Shown: positions 25,068 through 34,672, counted from the stretch's first letter. The stretch: 64,000 nucleotides of DNA from Mesorhizobium sp. (GCA_004017535.1 SAJS01000004.1:1-64000); one strand, 5' to 3'. Notes: generated by a model from the letters alone, not told the origin. Numbers and translations: made by a program.

Positions 25068-25529
25068 TTAGCTCTTTGTGACCTGAAGGACTGCTTCGAT
25101 TTCGACCCGGATGCCGCTGGGCAATGATCCCATGCCGACCGCTGAACGTGCGTGATTTCCTCGTTCTCCAAGGATCTCGACCAGAAGCTCGGAGCAACCC
25201 TCGATTACCTGGCCATGCTCTCGAAACTCAGGAATTGCGTTGACCATTCCGAAGAGCTTCAGGAACTGTACATCTTCGAGCGATCCGGTCACCGCTTTGG
25301 CAGAAGCGAGCATATGCAGCCCACACAGGCGAGCTGCTGCTTTCCCGGCTTCAACGGAAGTGTCCTGTCCCAGTTTTCCAGTGAGGTACGAACCGTCGGG
25401 CAGTCTCGGTACTTGGCCGGCGAGGAACACGATGTCCCCTGCTCGCTGAAACGGCACGTACGTGAACTTCGGTTTGCCTATCGCCGGCAATTCGATACCG
25501 AGGTCCTTCAATCGTTGTTCGGCCGTCAC
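25068..25529 (-). CDS. RidA-family protein
   Basis: The 153-residue protein has the long RidA subtype pattern TAEQRLKDLGIELP, IVFLAGQVPR, the Arg in NHARSAVGMGSLP and the final VEIEAVLQV. RidA proteins hydrolyse reactive enamines/imines released by PLP enzymes. A GTG at 25529 is chosen because aaagga lies seven bases before it and homologues begin there; the ATG at 25544 lacks a ribosome site. A dehydratase-like PLP enzyme (38686) in the same regulon could be its metabolic source. Confidence 0.88.
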   Translation of the reverse strand: MTAEQRLKDLGIELPAIGKPKFTYVPFQRAGDIVFLAGQVPRLPDGSYLTGKLGQDTSVEAGKAAARLCGLHMLASAKAVTGSLEDVQFLKLFGMVNAIPEFREHGQVIEGCSELLVEILGERGNHARSAVGMGSLPSGIRVEIEAVLQVTKS

Positions 25530-25607
25530 ATGATGTCCTTTCATTAGACGTGAGAAGTTGGAATTGAGGTGCTGGGGCTTCGGCAGCCGCTAAATGCGGC
25601 TGCTGTA

Positions 25608-26489
25608 TCACCGGCCTGAATTCAGTTCATCGCCGGCGGAGGTGGCGGACTGCTTCGTATCCGCTTGGGCCTGGCCTACGCTCTGTCGGCGGATGGCGAG
25701 GTTCTCCATCCCGATTTTCTGGTTTCTTTCCACGGTTTCGAGCAGCCTGCGAGGGTTTGCGCCGATCGCCTTGACGACCCTACCCCGCTTCGAAGGAATA
25801 CAAACCTCTACCTTCTTCCTCTTGATGGCATCCATGATGATTTTGGCGACGTCCTCGGGTCGCCAAGAAGGAACCGCGAAAGCCAAGGCAACTCCGGTTC
25901 GCGCCTCTTCCTCCAGCATCGGGGTTTCCGTCGAGCTGGGATGAACGATCGTGAACGCGATCGACGAATCGCGTTCTTCCATCGCCACGGCAAGGTGAAG
26001 AGCCCGTAAGGCGTGCTTAGACGCCGCGTAGCTTGCGATGCCTGGAAACGGCAGAAAGGCAGTCATGCTGCATACCGTCGCTATGTGGCCGGACTTTGCG
26101 GCTCTAAAACGTGGCAGGACTGCACGCATCCCGATAAGCGGGCCGATAACGTTCACCTCCATTGTCTGACGGTGGAGGGCTAGAGGTACTTCCCGGGTTG
26201 AGCCGGTATGGACCACCGCAGCATTGTTCACCAATACGTCGAGACGTTGAAAGCGCTTATACGTCTCGTCCAGGGCGAACTCCCATTGCTCGGGAGAGCA
26301 AATGTCGAGCTTGAGCCCAATCGCGGCTGGACCGAGGCTTGCGGCAACCGATGCCGCGCCTGCCTCGTTGATGTCAGCCACCACAACCCGATGACCCATT
26401 TCGACCGCTAACTTGGCGGTCGCCGCGCCAATACCGCTCGCCGCCCCTGTAATAAGAAGTACCTTGTCGGAGTCAGATTTTGCCACCAC
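25608..26489 (-). CDS. Short-chain dehydrogenase/reductase
   Basis: The 293-residue protein has the NAD(P)-binding TGAASGIG (14-21), NNAA (about 88-91) and the catalytic YAASK with an upstream Ser. An acidic VVADIN after the second strand favours NAD. The C-terminal 60 residues extend past the usual fold. It starts with GTG. Its place between the importer and the lactonase suggests it oxidises the imported sugar or polyol. Confidence 0.92.
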   Translation of the reverse strand: MVAKSDSDKVLLITGAASGIGAATAKLAVEMGHRVVVADINEAGAASVAASLGPAAIGLKLDICSPEQWEFALDETYKRFQRLDVLVNNAAVVHTGSTREVPLALHRQTMEVNVIGPLIGMRAVLPRFRAAKSGHIATVCSMTAFLPFPGIASYAASKHALRALHLAVAMEERDSSIAFTIVHPSSTETPMLEEEARTGVALAFAVPSWRPEDVAKIIMDAIKRKKVEVCIPSKRGRVVKAIGANPRRLLETVERNQKIGMENLAIRRQSVGQAQADTKQSATSAGDELNSGR

Positions 26490-26648
26490 TTTGTCCCTGT
26501 TAGGCTTGCAATCGTTGAGCTTGCTTGTTTACGCGGCAATGCCGCTCCGGCGCATGCCGGTATAAATGGCCGGAGCTATCCGCCGCCGGCGAGTTCAGAA
26601 TGCATTGTGTTTCTCGACGTTTGAAACAATCCACAGCAAGTCCCTGCC
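26490..26648. other. Spacer between SDR and permease genes
   Basis: Nothing recognised; the operon may continue through it. Confidence 0.3.
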
Positions 26649-27686
26649 TCACAGGTAGCGCGCGCGAACGTCTGTCTTCAGAGCGTCCAGGAGCATCGCC
26701 GACAGGACGAGCGCACCTTGTATCATTTGGGTATACTGAGGAGGCATAGAGAGCAGATTGATCGCCGTTCTGATCGCGCTGAGCAACAGTACACCGGCAA
26801 AAACACCCGACAGCCTGCCGACACCTCCCTTGAGACTGACGCCTCCGATCACGACAGCTGCGAACGCTTCGAACAGCATGCCCAGACCGAGGTTAGGGGT
26901 GGCGCCAGAAGTCCGCGCGGCCAACAGCCAGCCTGCGAAAGCAGCAAGCACGGAAGAGAGAACAAAGCTCCACGCTGCGATGCGTTTTACTGCAATACCG
27001 GCGCGGAAAGGGGCGACCGGATTGCCGCCAACCAAATAGAGGTATCGACCGAATGGTGTCTTGGTCAAAATGAAGGAGAACACGAGGAAGATAGCGATTG
27101 TAAGCCAGGCAAGCATCGGGATACCGCCTAGTCGCGTCACGGCTATCGATCGCAGCGATTGCGGTAGGCCGAACACAGCCCCGCCGCCGTTGAAAGCTAC
27201 CACGGCTCCGCGCAGAAAAATATACGTTGCCAAGGTCGCAATGAATGCGTTGATCTTCAGTTTAACAACCAGGAAGGCGTTGACGAGGCCGACGAGAGCA
27301 CCCAAAGTCAAGGCTACCGCGAGAGTACCCGGTATGACGAGCCATATCGGTGTTGGCGCCCACCCCCAGCCGAGCTCGCCGGTGCTGACCAACGTCGCCG
27401 TGAGCATTGCAGCGAGCGCCATGGTCGACTCGATGGAAAGATCGATCTGTCCGGCGATGATCGCAATTGATAGACCAACGGAAAGTATACCCACGAAGGT
27501 GGCCTGCTCAATGATGTTGAAGAATATGCCAACTTGAGCATATCCCGGAATAAAGAGGCAAAATGCTGTTACGATTACAAACAGTATCAACCAAACGACG
27601 TTGTCCAGGATCGATTCGACAATTGTTCGGCTGAATCCGGTCATTGACTGCCGCCCCGGCACGTCCCGATTATCTGCAACTGCCAT
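26649..27686 (-). CDS. Ribose-type sugar ABC transporter permease
   Basis: The 345-residue protein has about ten hydrophobic segments and the RbsC-family motif GRYLYLVGGNPVAPFRAGI, which couples to the ATPase. It forms an importer with the binding protein and single-domain ATPase upstream. The 75-bp gap before it holds a GC-rich hairpin. Confidence 0.92.
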   Translation of the reverse strand: MAVADNRDVPGRQSMTGFSRTIVESILDNVVWLILFVIVTAFCLFIPGYAQVGIFFNIIEQATFVGILSVGLSIAIIAGQIDLSIESTMALAAMLTATLVSTGELGWGWAPTPIWLVIPGTLAVALTLGALVGLVNAFLVVKLKINAFIATLATYIFLRGAVVAFNGGGAVFGLPQSLRSIAVTRLGGIPMLAWLTIAIFLVFSFILTKTPFGRYLYLVGGNPVAPFRAGIAVKRIAAWSFVLSSVLAAFAGWLLAARTSGATPNLGLGMLFEAFAAVVIGGVSLKGGVGRLSGVFAGVLLLSAIRTAINLLSMPPQYTQMIQGALVLSAMLLDALKTDVRARYL

Positions 27687-27710
27687 TCTAGCCTCGATAG
27701 CGGAAAATCG

Positions 27711-27731
27711 GGGCCGGGGTGTTCCCGGCCC
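27711..27731 (-). terminator. Attenuator hairpin after the ribose-type binding protein
   Basis: gggccggg (27711-27718) pairs with cccggccc (27724-27731). It lies between the binding-protein stop and the permease start, as in the GH42 operon. Confidence 0.6.
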
Positions 27732-27761
27732 TCAACGAAACAGAGCTGATACGGCGAAGCG

Positions 27762-28808
27762 TCACATAAGGGGCGTGACCTTGACGTCGGGCACCTTTCC
27801 GTTGGCCCAGTGGACCGGATCATCCACGTTGGCCTTTGTAACCACGTTGCCCGGAATCTTCATATTCGGCCCCCAAGCCTCCTCCGTCAGCTCGGATTTC
27901 AGCCCGAGGATTTGATAGGTGCCCGCCTTTAGTGGTTGATGGTTGACGATCTGATCAAGCACCTCCGCGACAGCCAGCACCTGGGCGTACATGGGAGCCC
28001 CGACAGCAACCTGCTGCCAACCGGCGCGGATCTGCGCCAACCCTCCCGGATCGCCATCTCCGTCGAGGCACAAGATATCTCCCGGCTTCTTGCCGGCAGC
28101 CTCGAGTGACCCGACTACGGCTGACGCCAGATATCCTGAGTGATAGAAGATCAGGTCGATATCCGGATTTGCCAGCAACTGGTCTTGGGCCGTGCTTCCG
28201 GCTGTTGTGGGCTCCCACTGCGGCGTTGGCTTGGTGATGACACTGATCTCGGGGTGAGCGGTCATCTTCTCTGCGAAGCCTTTACCGAGGCTTATGCTGT
28301 AGGAATCGCCTGGATCCCCCATGATCTGAAGCACCTTGCCCTTGATTGCGCCTTTGCGCTCTTTCAGCAGCCTGATGGTCTCGTCTCCGGCGATGCGGCC
28401 AATTTCGAGGGTCCCCGCAACCGAGGTGAAATCCAGCTTGGTGCTCTTGATCTCACGATCGAACGCTATGACCGGTATGCCAGCCGCCTTCGCCTTCTCG
28501 ATGCCCGGAACGATCGCATCGTAATCGACGGCCGCAACGATGATCGCCTTTGGCTTCAGGTTGATGACGTTGTCCAACTGGTTGAGCTGCAAGTCGGACT
28601 TGTTCGTGGCGTCAAGCACCGTCAGTTCGTAGCCGATCTGCTCCAGAAACTTGGCCTCCACCTTCGCGGACGTCGGATAGAAGGGTCCGCCCGAATCCGG
28701 GATGAGGAAGTATACTTTTCCCTTGCCTTCGGCAAAGGCAGGGTTCGATGCCAGGGCGGCTATCGCTCCCAACGCCAGCCCGCCGATCGTCCTTCTAGTA
28801 ATGTTCAT
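27762..28808 (-). CDS. Ribose-type sugar-binding protein
   Basis: A Sec signal peptide (ITRRTIGGLALGAIAALASNPAFA) precedes a periplasmic-binding-protein type 1 fold with KVYFLIPDSGGPFY, AIIVAAVDYDAIVPGI and LDGDGDPGGLAQI. The 348-residue length is normal for the family. The start has a strong ggagg. Substrate is probably a pentose, hexose or sugar acid/alcohol; the local enzymes argue for an aldose that is oxidised without phosphorylation. Confidence 0.92.
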   Translation of the reverse strand: MNITRRTIGGLALGAIAALASNPAFAEGKGKVYFLIPDSGGPFYPTSAKVEAKFLEQIGYELTVLDATNKSDLQLNQLDNVINLKPKAIIVAAVDYDAIVPGIEKAKAAGIPVIAFDREIKSTKLDFTSVAGTLEIGRIAGDETIRLLKERKGAIKGKVLQIMGDPGDSYSISLGKGFAEKMTAHPEISVITKPTPQWEPTTAGSTAQDQLLANPDIDLIFYHSGYLASAVVGSLEAAGKKPGDILCLDGDGDPGGLAQIRAGWQQVAVGAPMYAQVLAVAEVLDQIVNHQPLKAGTYQILGLKSELTEEAWGPNMKIPGNVVTKANVDDPVHWANGKVPDVKVTPLM

Positions 28809-28847
28809 TTTGCTCTCCTCCCTGTTTTGGCCGCCGGCATCTGACGA

Positions 28848-29606
28848 TCAGGAAGCGGGGCGGCGAGCCGCGTCTCCGGTGATCATGCGAATGACTTCCT
28901 CATGCGTGGTCTCGGATGTCTGAACATCGCCAGCCACCCGTCCCTGATGCATGACCACGATCCGGTCAGCGATATCGAAGGCGTGAGTCATGTTGTGGGT
29001 CACGATGATCACGGCGATGCCCTGATCTCTGACGTGAGCAATCGTCTCCAGCCCACGGCGAACCTGCTCAACCCCGAGCGCGGCAAACGGCTCGTCAAGG
29101 ACGACGAGCTTGCCGCCCCAATGGACGAAACGGTTCAACTCGATGGCCTGACGCTGGCCGCCGGACAGGTGTTCCGCGTTGACCTTGACAGACGGAATGC
29201 GGGTGCCCCCCGCCCTCAGAACACTTTCGGTGATCGCCTTCATCTCGGCCTCTCGGAGCACTGGTATGCCAAAGAGGCTCTTGGTGAGTTCGCGTCCCAT
29301 GAAGAAGTTGGCGACGACGTCCACGTTCATGCAGACGGACAGGTCCTGATAAACCGTCTCGATCCCCATGAGTTTGGCATCGTGAGGCGATTGGAAGTGA
29401 CGTTCCGCACCGTCGAAAAACAATTGCCCAGCCGCTGGTTTCAGGCCGCCGGATATGATCTTGATAAGGGTCGACTTGCCGGCGCCATTGTCGCCAAGCA
29501 AGGCCACAACCTCGCCCCCCCGAACCGAAAAACTGACGCCTTCCAACGCGCTCACTGCGCCAAAATGCATGCTGATGTTTTTCAGCTGAAGCAGATCACT
29601 CATCAT
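28848..29606 (-). CDS. Ribose-type ABC transporter ATPase, single domain
   Basis: The 252-residue protein has Walker A GDNGAGKS, signature LSGGQRQAIE and Walker B KLVVLDEPFAAL. It is a single ATPase domain as in FrcA, not the tandem RbsA form. The start is placed at 29606 (two adjacent ATGs) rather than 29666, because the latter lies inside the operator at 29665-29676. It is the first gene of the operon. Confidence 0.92.
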   Translation of the reverse strand: MMSDLLQLKNISMHFGAVSALEGVSFSVRGGEVVALLGDNGAGKSTLIKIISGGLKPAAGQLFFDGAERHFQSPHDAKLMGIETVYQDLSVCMNVDVVANFFMGRELTKSLFGIPVLREAEMKAITESVLRAGGTRIPSVKVNAEHLSGGQRQAIELNRFVHWGGKLVVLDEPFAALGVEQVRRGLETIAHVRDQGIAVIIVTHNMTHAFDIADRIVVMHQGRVAGDVQTSETTHEEVIRMITGDAARRPAS

Positions 29607-29664
29607 CGGCGTCGTTTCACTCCCAGAGGCCGTTTTAAGGCCACCGATCGCAATAGAACCATGC

Positions 29665-29676
29665 ATGATATATCAT
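29665..29676. promoter_or_regulatory. Shared palindrome, copy B (atgatatatcat, perfect)
   Basis: A perfect 12-bp palindrome, 14 bp with its outer c/g, 59 bp before the ATPase start. It is the best copy of the shared motif and the likely operator of the sugar transporter operon. Confidence 0.72.
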
Positions 29677-29677
29677 G

Positions 29678-30452
29678 TCAAGGACGGTCGCACGCTCCGC
29701 CGGGCATCTGCAATCTCACGAGATTGATCTCGGGCGGCCGAAACGGGTGCCTGCGGAAAGCTCTGGGTCCTGTCGTCGCTGCTACCGTCTTTTTGGGGAA
29801 GCGGTGCACGGCCCGAAGCGCGTTCGGCCGGTTGGAGAAGGACCGACCAGTCAGATTTTTCCGTGAAGTTGGCAAAGCCGCTCAGATTTGTAGCGCACCG
29901 CAATCCCAGAGATGCGGCTGACAGGGGGCCCCTTTAGGCGGTGATTTCGCCGATCTGCTCGGACGGGGGCAGCGTCCAGTCCGGACCAACGCAATCTACG
30001 AGCCTCCTCCCAGATGATCAGCCGAGCCCAGGCTTCCTGGAATACGGCCGTCTCGTTCTAGGAGCTTGCTGAACCGAATATTTGATATATCATGCTTTGT
30101 AACTCGCCTACTACGAAGGGCTTGGAAGGCGAAAATCCGCTACTCGCAAGTGCCAAAACCGGTTGCGTCAGTTCCGTAGGGATGCCGGAACTACGGGTAG
30201 AACTCCTGTTGTTCGGCAAAGGGGCAAGGACGATGATTAAACTCAGGCTTGATTGTCACGCGGTTTTGGCTAGTGGCGGATTGATGACCTCAGCATTTGC
30301 AGGCTGCGGCTGGGCGACGAGGGCATTTGCCGCGGCAGTCGACGCAAAAGCAGGTGCTGCCGGCGAACGTGCCACAATCTGCCGACAACGGCAGGGTGAC
30401 AACATAGTCACTCCTGGAAAGACGGCGACCGACCCTGCCGGAGAGTGAACCA
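29678..30452. other. 775-bp region with orphan operator, no clear gene
   Basis: No frame shows family likeness. A weak plus-strand frame begins at about 30233 (aagga-cg-ATG) with a signal-like start MIKLRLDCHAVLASGG, but it has no other support. A minus-strand frame near 29940-30050 (FQEAWARLIIWEEARRLRW) could be a gene remnant. The shared palindrome at 30082-30093 has no evident gene to control. Confidence 0.4.
30082..30093. promoter_or_regulatory. Shared palindrome, copy C (ttgatatatcat)
   Basis: It differs from copy B at one outer base. No recognised gene begins within 300 bp on either strand, so it may mark a lost gene. Confidence 0.55.
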
Positions 30453-31184
30453 CTATACCCTCTTCCGCTTCGGCTCCCGTGACTCAAGCTTCAGCTTTTC
30501 GAGAATTCTATAGGAGCCGTCTCGAAGATCACGTGTGACTAACTCCCCGGCCTCCGAGGGTGATCGTCGCTTCAGCGCATCAATAATCAGGTCATGTGGA
30601 TGAACATCGTAAGCAGGCCTCTTAGTGTAAGGATATTGATTGTTCACAAACGGACCGGCAAGCAACCACAGATTTTCAATCACCTTGATAAGCACCTGGT
30701 TTTGAGACTTCCTGTAGATCACGAAATGAAATGACTGGTTTGCCGCAAGTGCCTTCTTCCAGTCCCCCTCTTCTTCCGCACGCATGAAATCGGCTTGATG
30801 AGCCTCCAGCAGCTCGATATCGCGCCGTGTAATATTTGCAGCGGCGAGCTCGGCCGCCAACCTTTCTAACGGAGCCCGGGTCTCGCGAATTTCGAGATAC
30901 CGAGGAATGGACAGTATTGGCACGCGGGGTTGATGACCCAGCTTCAACTCAAGCGCCCCATCGGCCACCAATTGGATGATCGCCTCTCGAACCGGGGTCT
31001 GAGACGTTTCGTAGGCGCTGGCGAGCCGGCGAATGTTCAACCGACTGCCGGGCTCATAATGGCCCGACATGAGCGCGACGCGCAAATCGGAATAGATCCG
31101 CTCAGCGAAGCTGTGCCGGGTTAGTCCCGACTCTATCGCGTTCGGTTCGGCGTCACGTTCGGATCCGTCAAGCTCGTCGCGCAT
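30453..31184 (-). CDS. FCD-type GntR regulator 2
   Basis: The winged helix (LNIRRLASAYETSQTPVREA) and FCD domain (FHFVIY, VHPHDLIIDAL) are clear. It is closer to regulator 3 (39981) than to regulator 1. The ATG at 31184 is used; the base triplet before it is a TTG. The gene follows the polar amino-acid transporter operon on the same strand. The ligand is probably a carboxylate related to that transporter. Confidence 0.9.
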   Translation of the reverse strand: MRDELDGSERDAEPNAIESGLTRHSFAERIYSDLRVALMSGHYEPGSRLNIRRLASAYETSQTPVREAIIQLVADGALELKLGHQPRVPILSIPRYLEIRETRAPLERLAAELAAANITRRDIELLEAHQADFMRAEEEGDWKKALAANQSFHFVIYRKSQNQVLIKVIENLWLLAGPFVNNQYPYTKRPAYDVHPHDLIIDALKRRSPSEAGELVTRDLRDGSYRILEKLKLESREPKRKRV

Positions 31185-31302
31185 CAATCAACCTGTCCCA
31201 AAGCCGCATGTACCGACCAACTATCGATTCCTTTATATACCGAAGAAGTGGCGAGTTCCGAAAGGCCATGGATCCGGCCCTGCTTGCTGCGGGTTACCTG
31301 AA

Positions 31303-31986
31303 CTATCGCGAGAAATTGAGCCGCTTCTCAACATGCCGCAGGATCAGCGCTAGTGGATAGCTCATTGCGAAATATATCGCGGCCGCGAGCAGGAAGACGG
31401 CCATTGGTTCGTAGTCCGCAAATGCAATGCTTTTGGCATCATTCATGAGCTCGTTGACCCCGATAAGCGAGCAGAGCGAAGTCTCCTTCAACAGCCCTAT
31501 GCCGTAGTTTGCTACCGGCGGCAGGACGATTCTCGCGGCCTGGGGCACCAGGATGTATCTCATCGATTTCGCTGGCGTCATGCCGAGGGACAGCGCGGCC
31601 TCGCGCTGTCCCTTGTGAAGCGCTTCGATGCCGGCCCTGAATACCTCGGCCAAGATGGCGCCACCGTGGATGCCCAGCCCCAGAACCGCGCCAACGAACG
31701 CGTTGTACCAGGACCAATTCCATCCGCTCACAAGCTGAGGAGGAACGAAGTAGACAATGTACAGCAAGACCACGATCGGCAGACCGCGGGCAACCTCAAT
31801 GATTAAGATCGCCAATGTGACCAGGGGCGAGATCTTCGATACACGCAGCATCACCAGGACTAGCCCGATTGCCACGGCGAGCACGAACGAGACGATAGCA
31901 ATCTCCAGCGTCGTGATCGAGAAGAAAAGCATCTCTGGCAGCCACACGTCGATGTGATCTACATAAACGGCCAGAAGCTTTTCCAT
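31303..31986 (-). CDS. Polar amino-acid ABC transporter permease A
   Basis: The 227-residue HisMQ-type permease has five or so membrane segments and the coupling loop REAALSLGMTPAKSMRYILVPQA. It lies nine bases after the second permease; the two make a heterodimer with the ATPase at 32674. No binding-site residues can be seen in such subunits. Confidence 0.92.
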   Translation of the reverse strand: MEKLLAVYVDHIDVWLPEMLFFSITTLEIAIVSFVLAVAIGLVLVMLRVSKISPLVTLAILIIEVARGLPIVVLLYIVYFVPPQLVSGWNWSWYNAFVGAVLGLGIHGGAILAEVFRAGIEALHKGQREAALSLGMTPAKSMRYILVPQAARIVLPPVANYGIGLLKETSLCSLIGVNELMNDAKSIAFADYEPMAVFLLAAAIYFAMSYPLALILRHVEKRLNFSR

Positions 31987-31995
31987 CGGCTGCTC

Positions 31996-32661
31996 CTATT
32001 GCCAGGCCCGACGGTTGCGTTCCAGACGCGCCGCAAGATGAGACATGGGAATGGTCACGCAAAGGTAAAGCGCGCCGGCCATCAGGTAGACAACGCCACT
32101 TTGGAGCGTTTCGGTGACAAGGTTGCGAGCAAGGGCCATCACTTCCACAACCCCGACAGCGAAGATAATTGACGTATCCTTGAGCAACACTATCGCGAAG
32201 TTGGTGAGAGCTGGCGTCATCACACGAATTGCCTGAGGCAGAACTATATACCGCATCGCCCTGGTCGGTGTCATTCCAAGCGCAAATGCGGCCTCCTTTT
32301 GCCCTTGATGGATGGACTCAATGCCGGCCCGATAGATCTCAGCAAGATACGCCGCGCCGTTCATCCCCAGACCAATCACTGCCGCTTGGAACGGGGAAGG
32401 ACTGTATCCGAGGTCTGGCAATCCGAAATAGATGACGAAAAGCTGCACAAGCGCGGGCGTCCCGCGAAAAAATTCTATATAGGCGATTGCGAAGCCGCGC
32501 GAGAGGCGCGAGCGAGCCATTCGCAGGAGAGCGAGGACCAGTCCGAAGATCAGCGCGAAAAAGAAAGAGGGGATGGCCACCGAAATCGTAGCCGGCCAGC
32601 CGCTCAAAAGGGTTACGAGAAAGTACCAGCCCTGCTGGTCGAGTATCTGCAAGAACGACAT
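31996..32661 (-). CDS. Polar amino-acid ABC transporter permease B
   Basis: The 221-residue HisMQ-type permease carries EIYRAGIESIHQGQKEAAFALGM and FRGTPALVQLFVIYF. It starts 12 bases after the ATPase stop, and is co-transcribed with it. Confidence 0.92.
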   Translation of the reverse strand: MSFLQILDQQGWYFLVTLLSGWPATISVAIPSFFFALIFGLVLALLRMARSRLSRGFAIAYIEFFRGTPALVQLFVIYFGLPDLGYSPSPFQAAVIGLGMNGAAYLAEIYRAGIESIHQGQKEAAFALGMTPTRAMRYIVLPQAIRVMTPALTNFAIVLLKDTSIIFAVGVVEVMALARNLVTETLQSGVVYLMAGALYLCVTIPMSHLAARLERNRRAWQ

Positions 32662-32673
32662 CCGGTCTGTTCC

Positions 32674-33441
32674 CTATCGCTGCTCGATGCGCTTGAGGAA
32701 CTCTCGGGTGCGCGGGTGCTGCGGATCTTTGAGCACCTTGGCCGGCGAGCCCTCTTCGACGACCGCTCCGTGGTCCATGAAGATAATGCGATCGGAGATT
32801 TCCGCCGCGAACTGGATCTCGTGCGTCACGATGACCATCGTCCGGCCCTCTTCGGCGAGCTGGCGCATAACACGCAATACCTCGCCAATCAGTTCTGGAT
32901 CGAGAGCCGACGTTGCCTCGTCGAAGAGGATAAGTTTTGGCTGCATGGCAAGCACTCTCGCGATCGCCACACGCTGCTGTTGTCCGCCTGAAAGGCGCTC
33001 GGGATATTCGTCCACCTTGTGACCAAGGCCGACCTTCTCCAGCATCTGCCTCCCACGAGCCTCTGCATCACGCTGGGACAGTCCAAGCACTTTTGTCTGC
33101 GCTATTGTAACGTTTCCTAGCACCGATAGGTGAGGAAACAAGTTGAACCGCTGGAATACGAAGCCTATCTCCTGACGGTCCTTGGCCAATTCGGTATCGC
33201 TCACATGAACAAATTTGCCACTCACCGTTTTTTCGCCGATGAGCTTACCTTCAACGAAAATGTGACCTGACGTTGGCTTTTCAAGGAAGTTTATGCACCT
33301 CAGGAAAGTCGTCTTGCCAGATCCGCTCGGCCCGATGATAGATACTTTCTCACCTCGTTTCACATTGACGCTAACACCGTTCAGGATCTTCAGCGCGCCG
33401 TATGCCTTGTGAAGATCATCTACCTTCAGCAGTGGCTCCAT
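32674..33441 (-). CDS. Polar amino-acid ABC transporter ATPase
   Basis: The 255-residue GlnQ-type ATPase has Walker A GPSGSGKT, the FQRFNLFPHLSVL Q-loop, signature [13 protein letters not shown] and Walker B LILFDEATSALDP. It follows the binding protein across a gap with a strong hairpin. Confidence 0.94.
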   Translation of the reverse strand: MEPLLKVDDLHKAYGALKILNGVSVNVKRGEKVSIIGPSGSGKTTFLRCINFLEKPTSGHIFVEGKLIGEKTVSGKFVHVSDTELAKDRQEIGFVFQRFNLFPHLSVLGNVTIAQTKVLGLSQRDAEARGRQMLEKVGLGHKVDEYPERLSGGQQQRVAIARVLAMQPKLILFDEATSALDPELIGEVLRVMRQLAEEGRTMVIVTHEIQFAAEISDRIIFMDHGAVVEEGSPAKVLKDPQHPRTREFLKRIEQR

Positions 33442-33466
33442 CCGATAACATTCTCCTGCGACAAGC

Positions 33467-33494
33467 TTGGGGGCGGGTTTGAGCCCGTCCCCAA
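33467..33494 (-). terminator. Attenuator hairpin after the polar amino-acid binding protein
   Basis: ttggggg-cggg pairs with cccg-tccccaa at 33467-33494 with one mismatch. It separates binding-protein and ATPase genes. Confidence 0.6.
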
Positions 33495-33517
33495 TCGATC
33501 AACCTACAAGCAGATAG

Positions 33518-34414
33518 CTAGAAACAGTGATCTGCCCTGGGGAACGACCAGCCTGCGTCCCGATCCACACCCGTACGTTCGTTGGTCTTTGGTGGCGTTA
33601 TCCAGGCCTTGTCGGCCATCTTGTACTTGGCGAGAGCTTTTACGTTCAGACAGTTGGGCCAGATATCCCCGGAGATGACCTTGCTGATTGCGTCCGCCAA
33701 GGGCTGCTCACTCCTGGTGACGCCGAAGACCACCTCATGTTTTCCCGACATGGTCGGATATTTGTCCGGCATCGGGGTCAGAGATGACAATTTCAGCTTC
33801 CACTCGGGATGTTGCACGATCGCCCATGACGCCAGAGGCGGGTCCAGCAAGGCCATGTCTAGCCGGCCAGCAACGAGGTCCTGCAGGGCTCCGTCAGAGG
33901 TATCATAGAGCTTCACCTGCCCGATGCCCTCGACCGTCTTCAGCTCCGGGACAATGCTGAAACCGGTGACAGTCCCCACGGCCTTGCCCTTCATGTCGGC
34001 GAAGGTGCTGTAGTTGTTCTGTGACTTCTGGACCAGGAACGAGCCGAAATAGTAGACCGGGTCGGTGAGATTCATGATCTTGGTGCGCGGAAGCTGCCAA
34101 TTCATCGCGCCCAGCATAACGTCGACTTTGCCTTGTTTGGTCGCCTCGATCTCGGCGGCCCAGTCCATTTGATGAACGACTGGCTCCAGCCCAAGCTTCT
34201 CGGCGATGTGCGCGAGCAGAGATCCATCAAGACCTTCGAGCTTCCCGTCCTTTAGCTGGGTCATCGGCATGTCGCCGTTCATTGCGATATGCAGCTTGCC
34301 CGGCTCAATTGTCTTGAAATCCTCGGCATTGCCCATTGTGGCGGTCAGCATCCCGGCAGCGAACGCGATTCCGGCGAGCCGACGCGCTCGCTGGTGAACT
34401 CGAGAAAATTTCAT
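33518..34414 (-). CDS. Polar amino-acid-type binding protein
   Basis: The 298-residue family-3 protein has a signal peptide (RRLAGIAFAAGMLTATMGNA) and the usual pattern LEGLDGSLLAHIAEKLGLE, KVDVMLGAMNW and TDPVYYFGSF. The ATG at 34414 is chosen over the longer frame because ggagg lies seven bases before it and the signal peptide starts there. It is the first gene of the transporter operon and has the shared palindrome about 145 bp upstream. Confidence 0.9.
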   Translation of the reverse strand: MKFSRVHQRARRLAGIAFAAGMLTATMGNAEDFKTIEPGKLHIAMNGDMPMTQLKDGKLEGLDGSLLAHIAEKLGLEPVVHQMDWAAEIEATKQGKVDVMLGAMNWQLPRTKIMNLTDPVYYFGSFLVQKSQNNYSTFADMKGKAVGTVTGFSIVPELKTVEGIGQVKLYDTSDGALQDLVAGRLDMALLDPPLASWAIVQHPEWKLKLSSLTPMPDKYPTMSGKHEVVFGVTRSEQPLADAISKVISGDIWPNCLNVKALAKYKMADKAWITPPKTNERTGVDRDAGWSFPRADHCF

Positions 34415-34557
34415 TTCATGTCCTCCAATTGATTGATCCCGGTGAAGCTGTTTTCTCGTTGAGCGAAATTTGGGCTGCTGGCCTCCTTTCTCGGTGAGGG
34501 CCGTAACGAGGGACGACGGATCTCCGTCCCCGGGGACGGGACAAGCCATTTTGCTAC

Positions 34558-34571
34558 ATGATATATATCGT
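34558..34571. promoter_or_regulatory. Shared palindrome, copy E (extended)
   Basis: atgatatatatcgt, with two extra bases in the centre, lies inside ctacatgatatatatcgtag. It sits in the 360-bp divergent region between the transporter operon (minus) and the cyclase gene (plus) and may serve both. Confidence 0.5.
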
Positions 34572-34650
34572 AGAACAAGAACCGGGCGACCGGTCAAGCC
34601 TGCATTTCTCCTCGCACGAAAAAATGGCGACTGGACTACTGCCTATGTTT

Positions 34651-34672
34651 GCTACATGATATTTTTTTATAC
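34651..34672. promoter_or_regulatory. Half copy F of the shared palindrome
   Basis: gctacatgatat (34651-34662) repeats the left half of copy E, followed by an AT run instead of the right half. It precedes the cyclase-family gene. Confidence 0.35.

Noticed and set aside
31205-31250. tttatatacc upstream of GntR regulator 2 as an operator
   Set aside because: Only the AT centre matches; arms do not.
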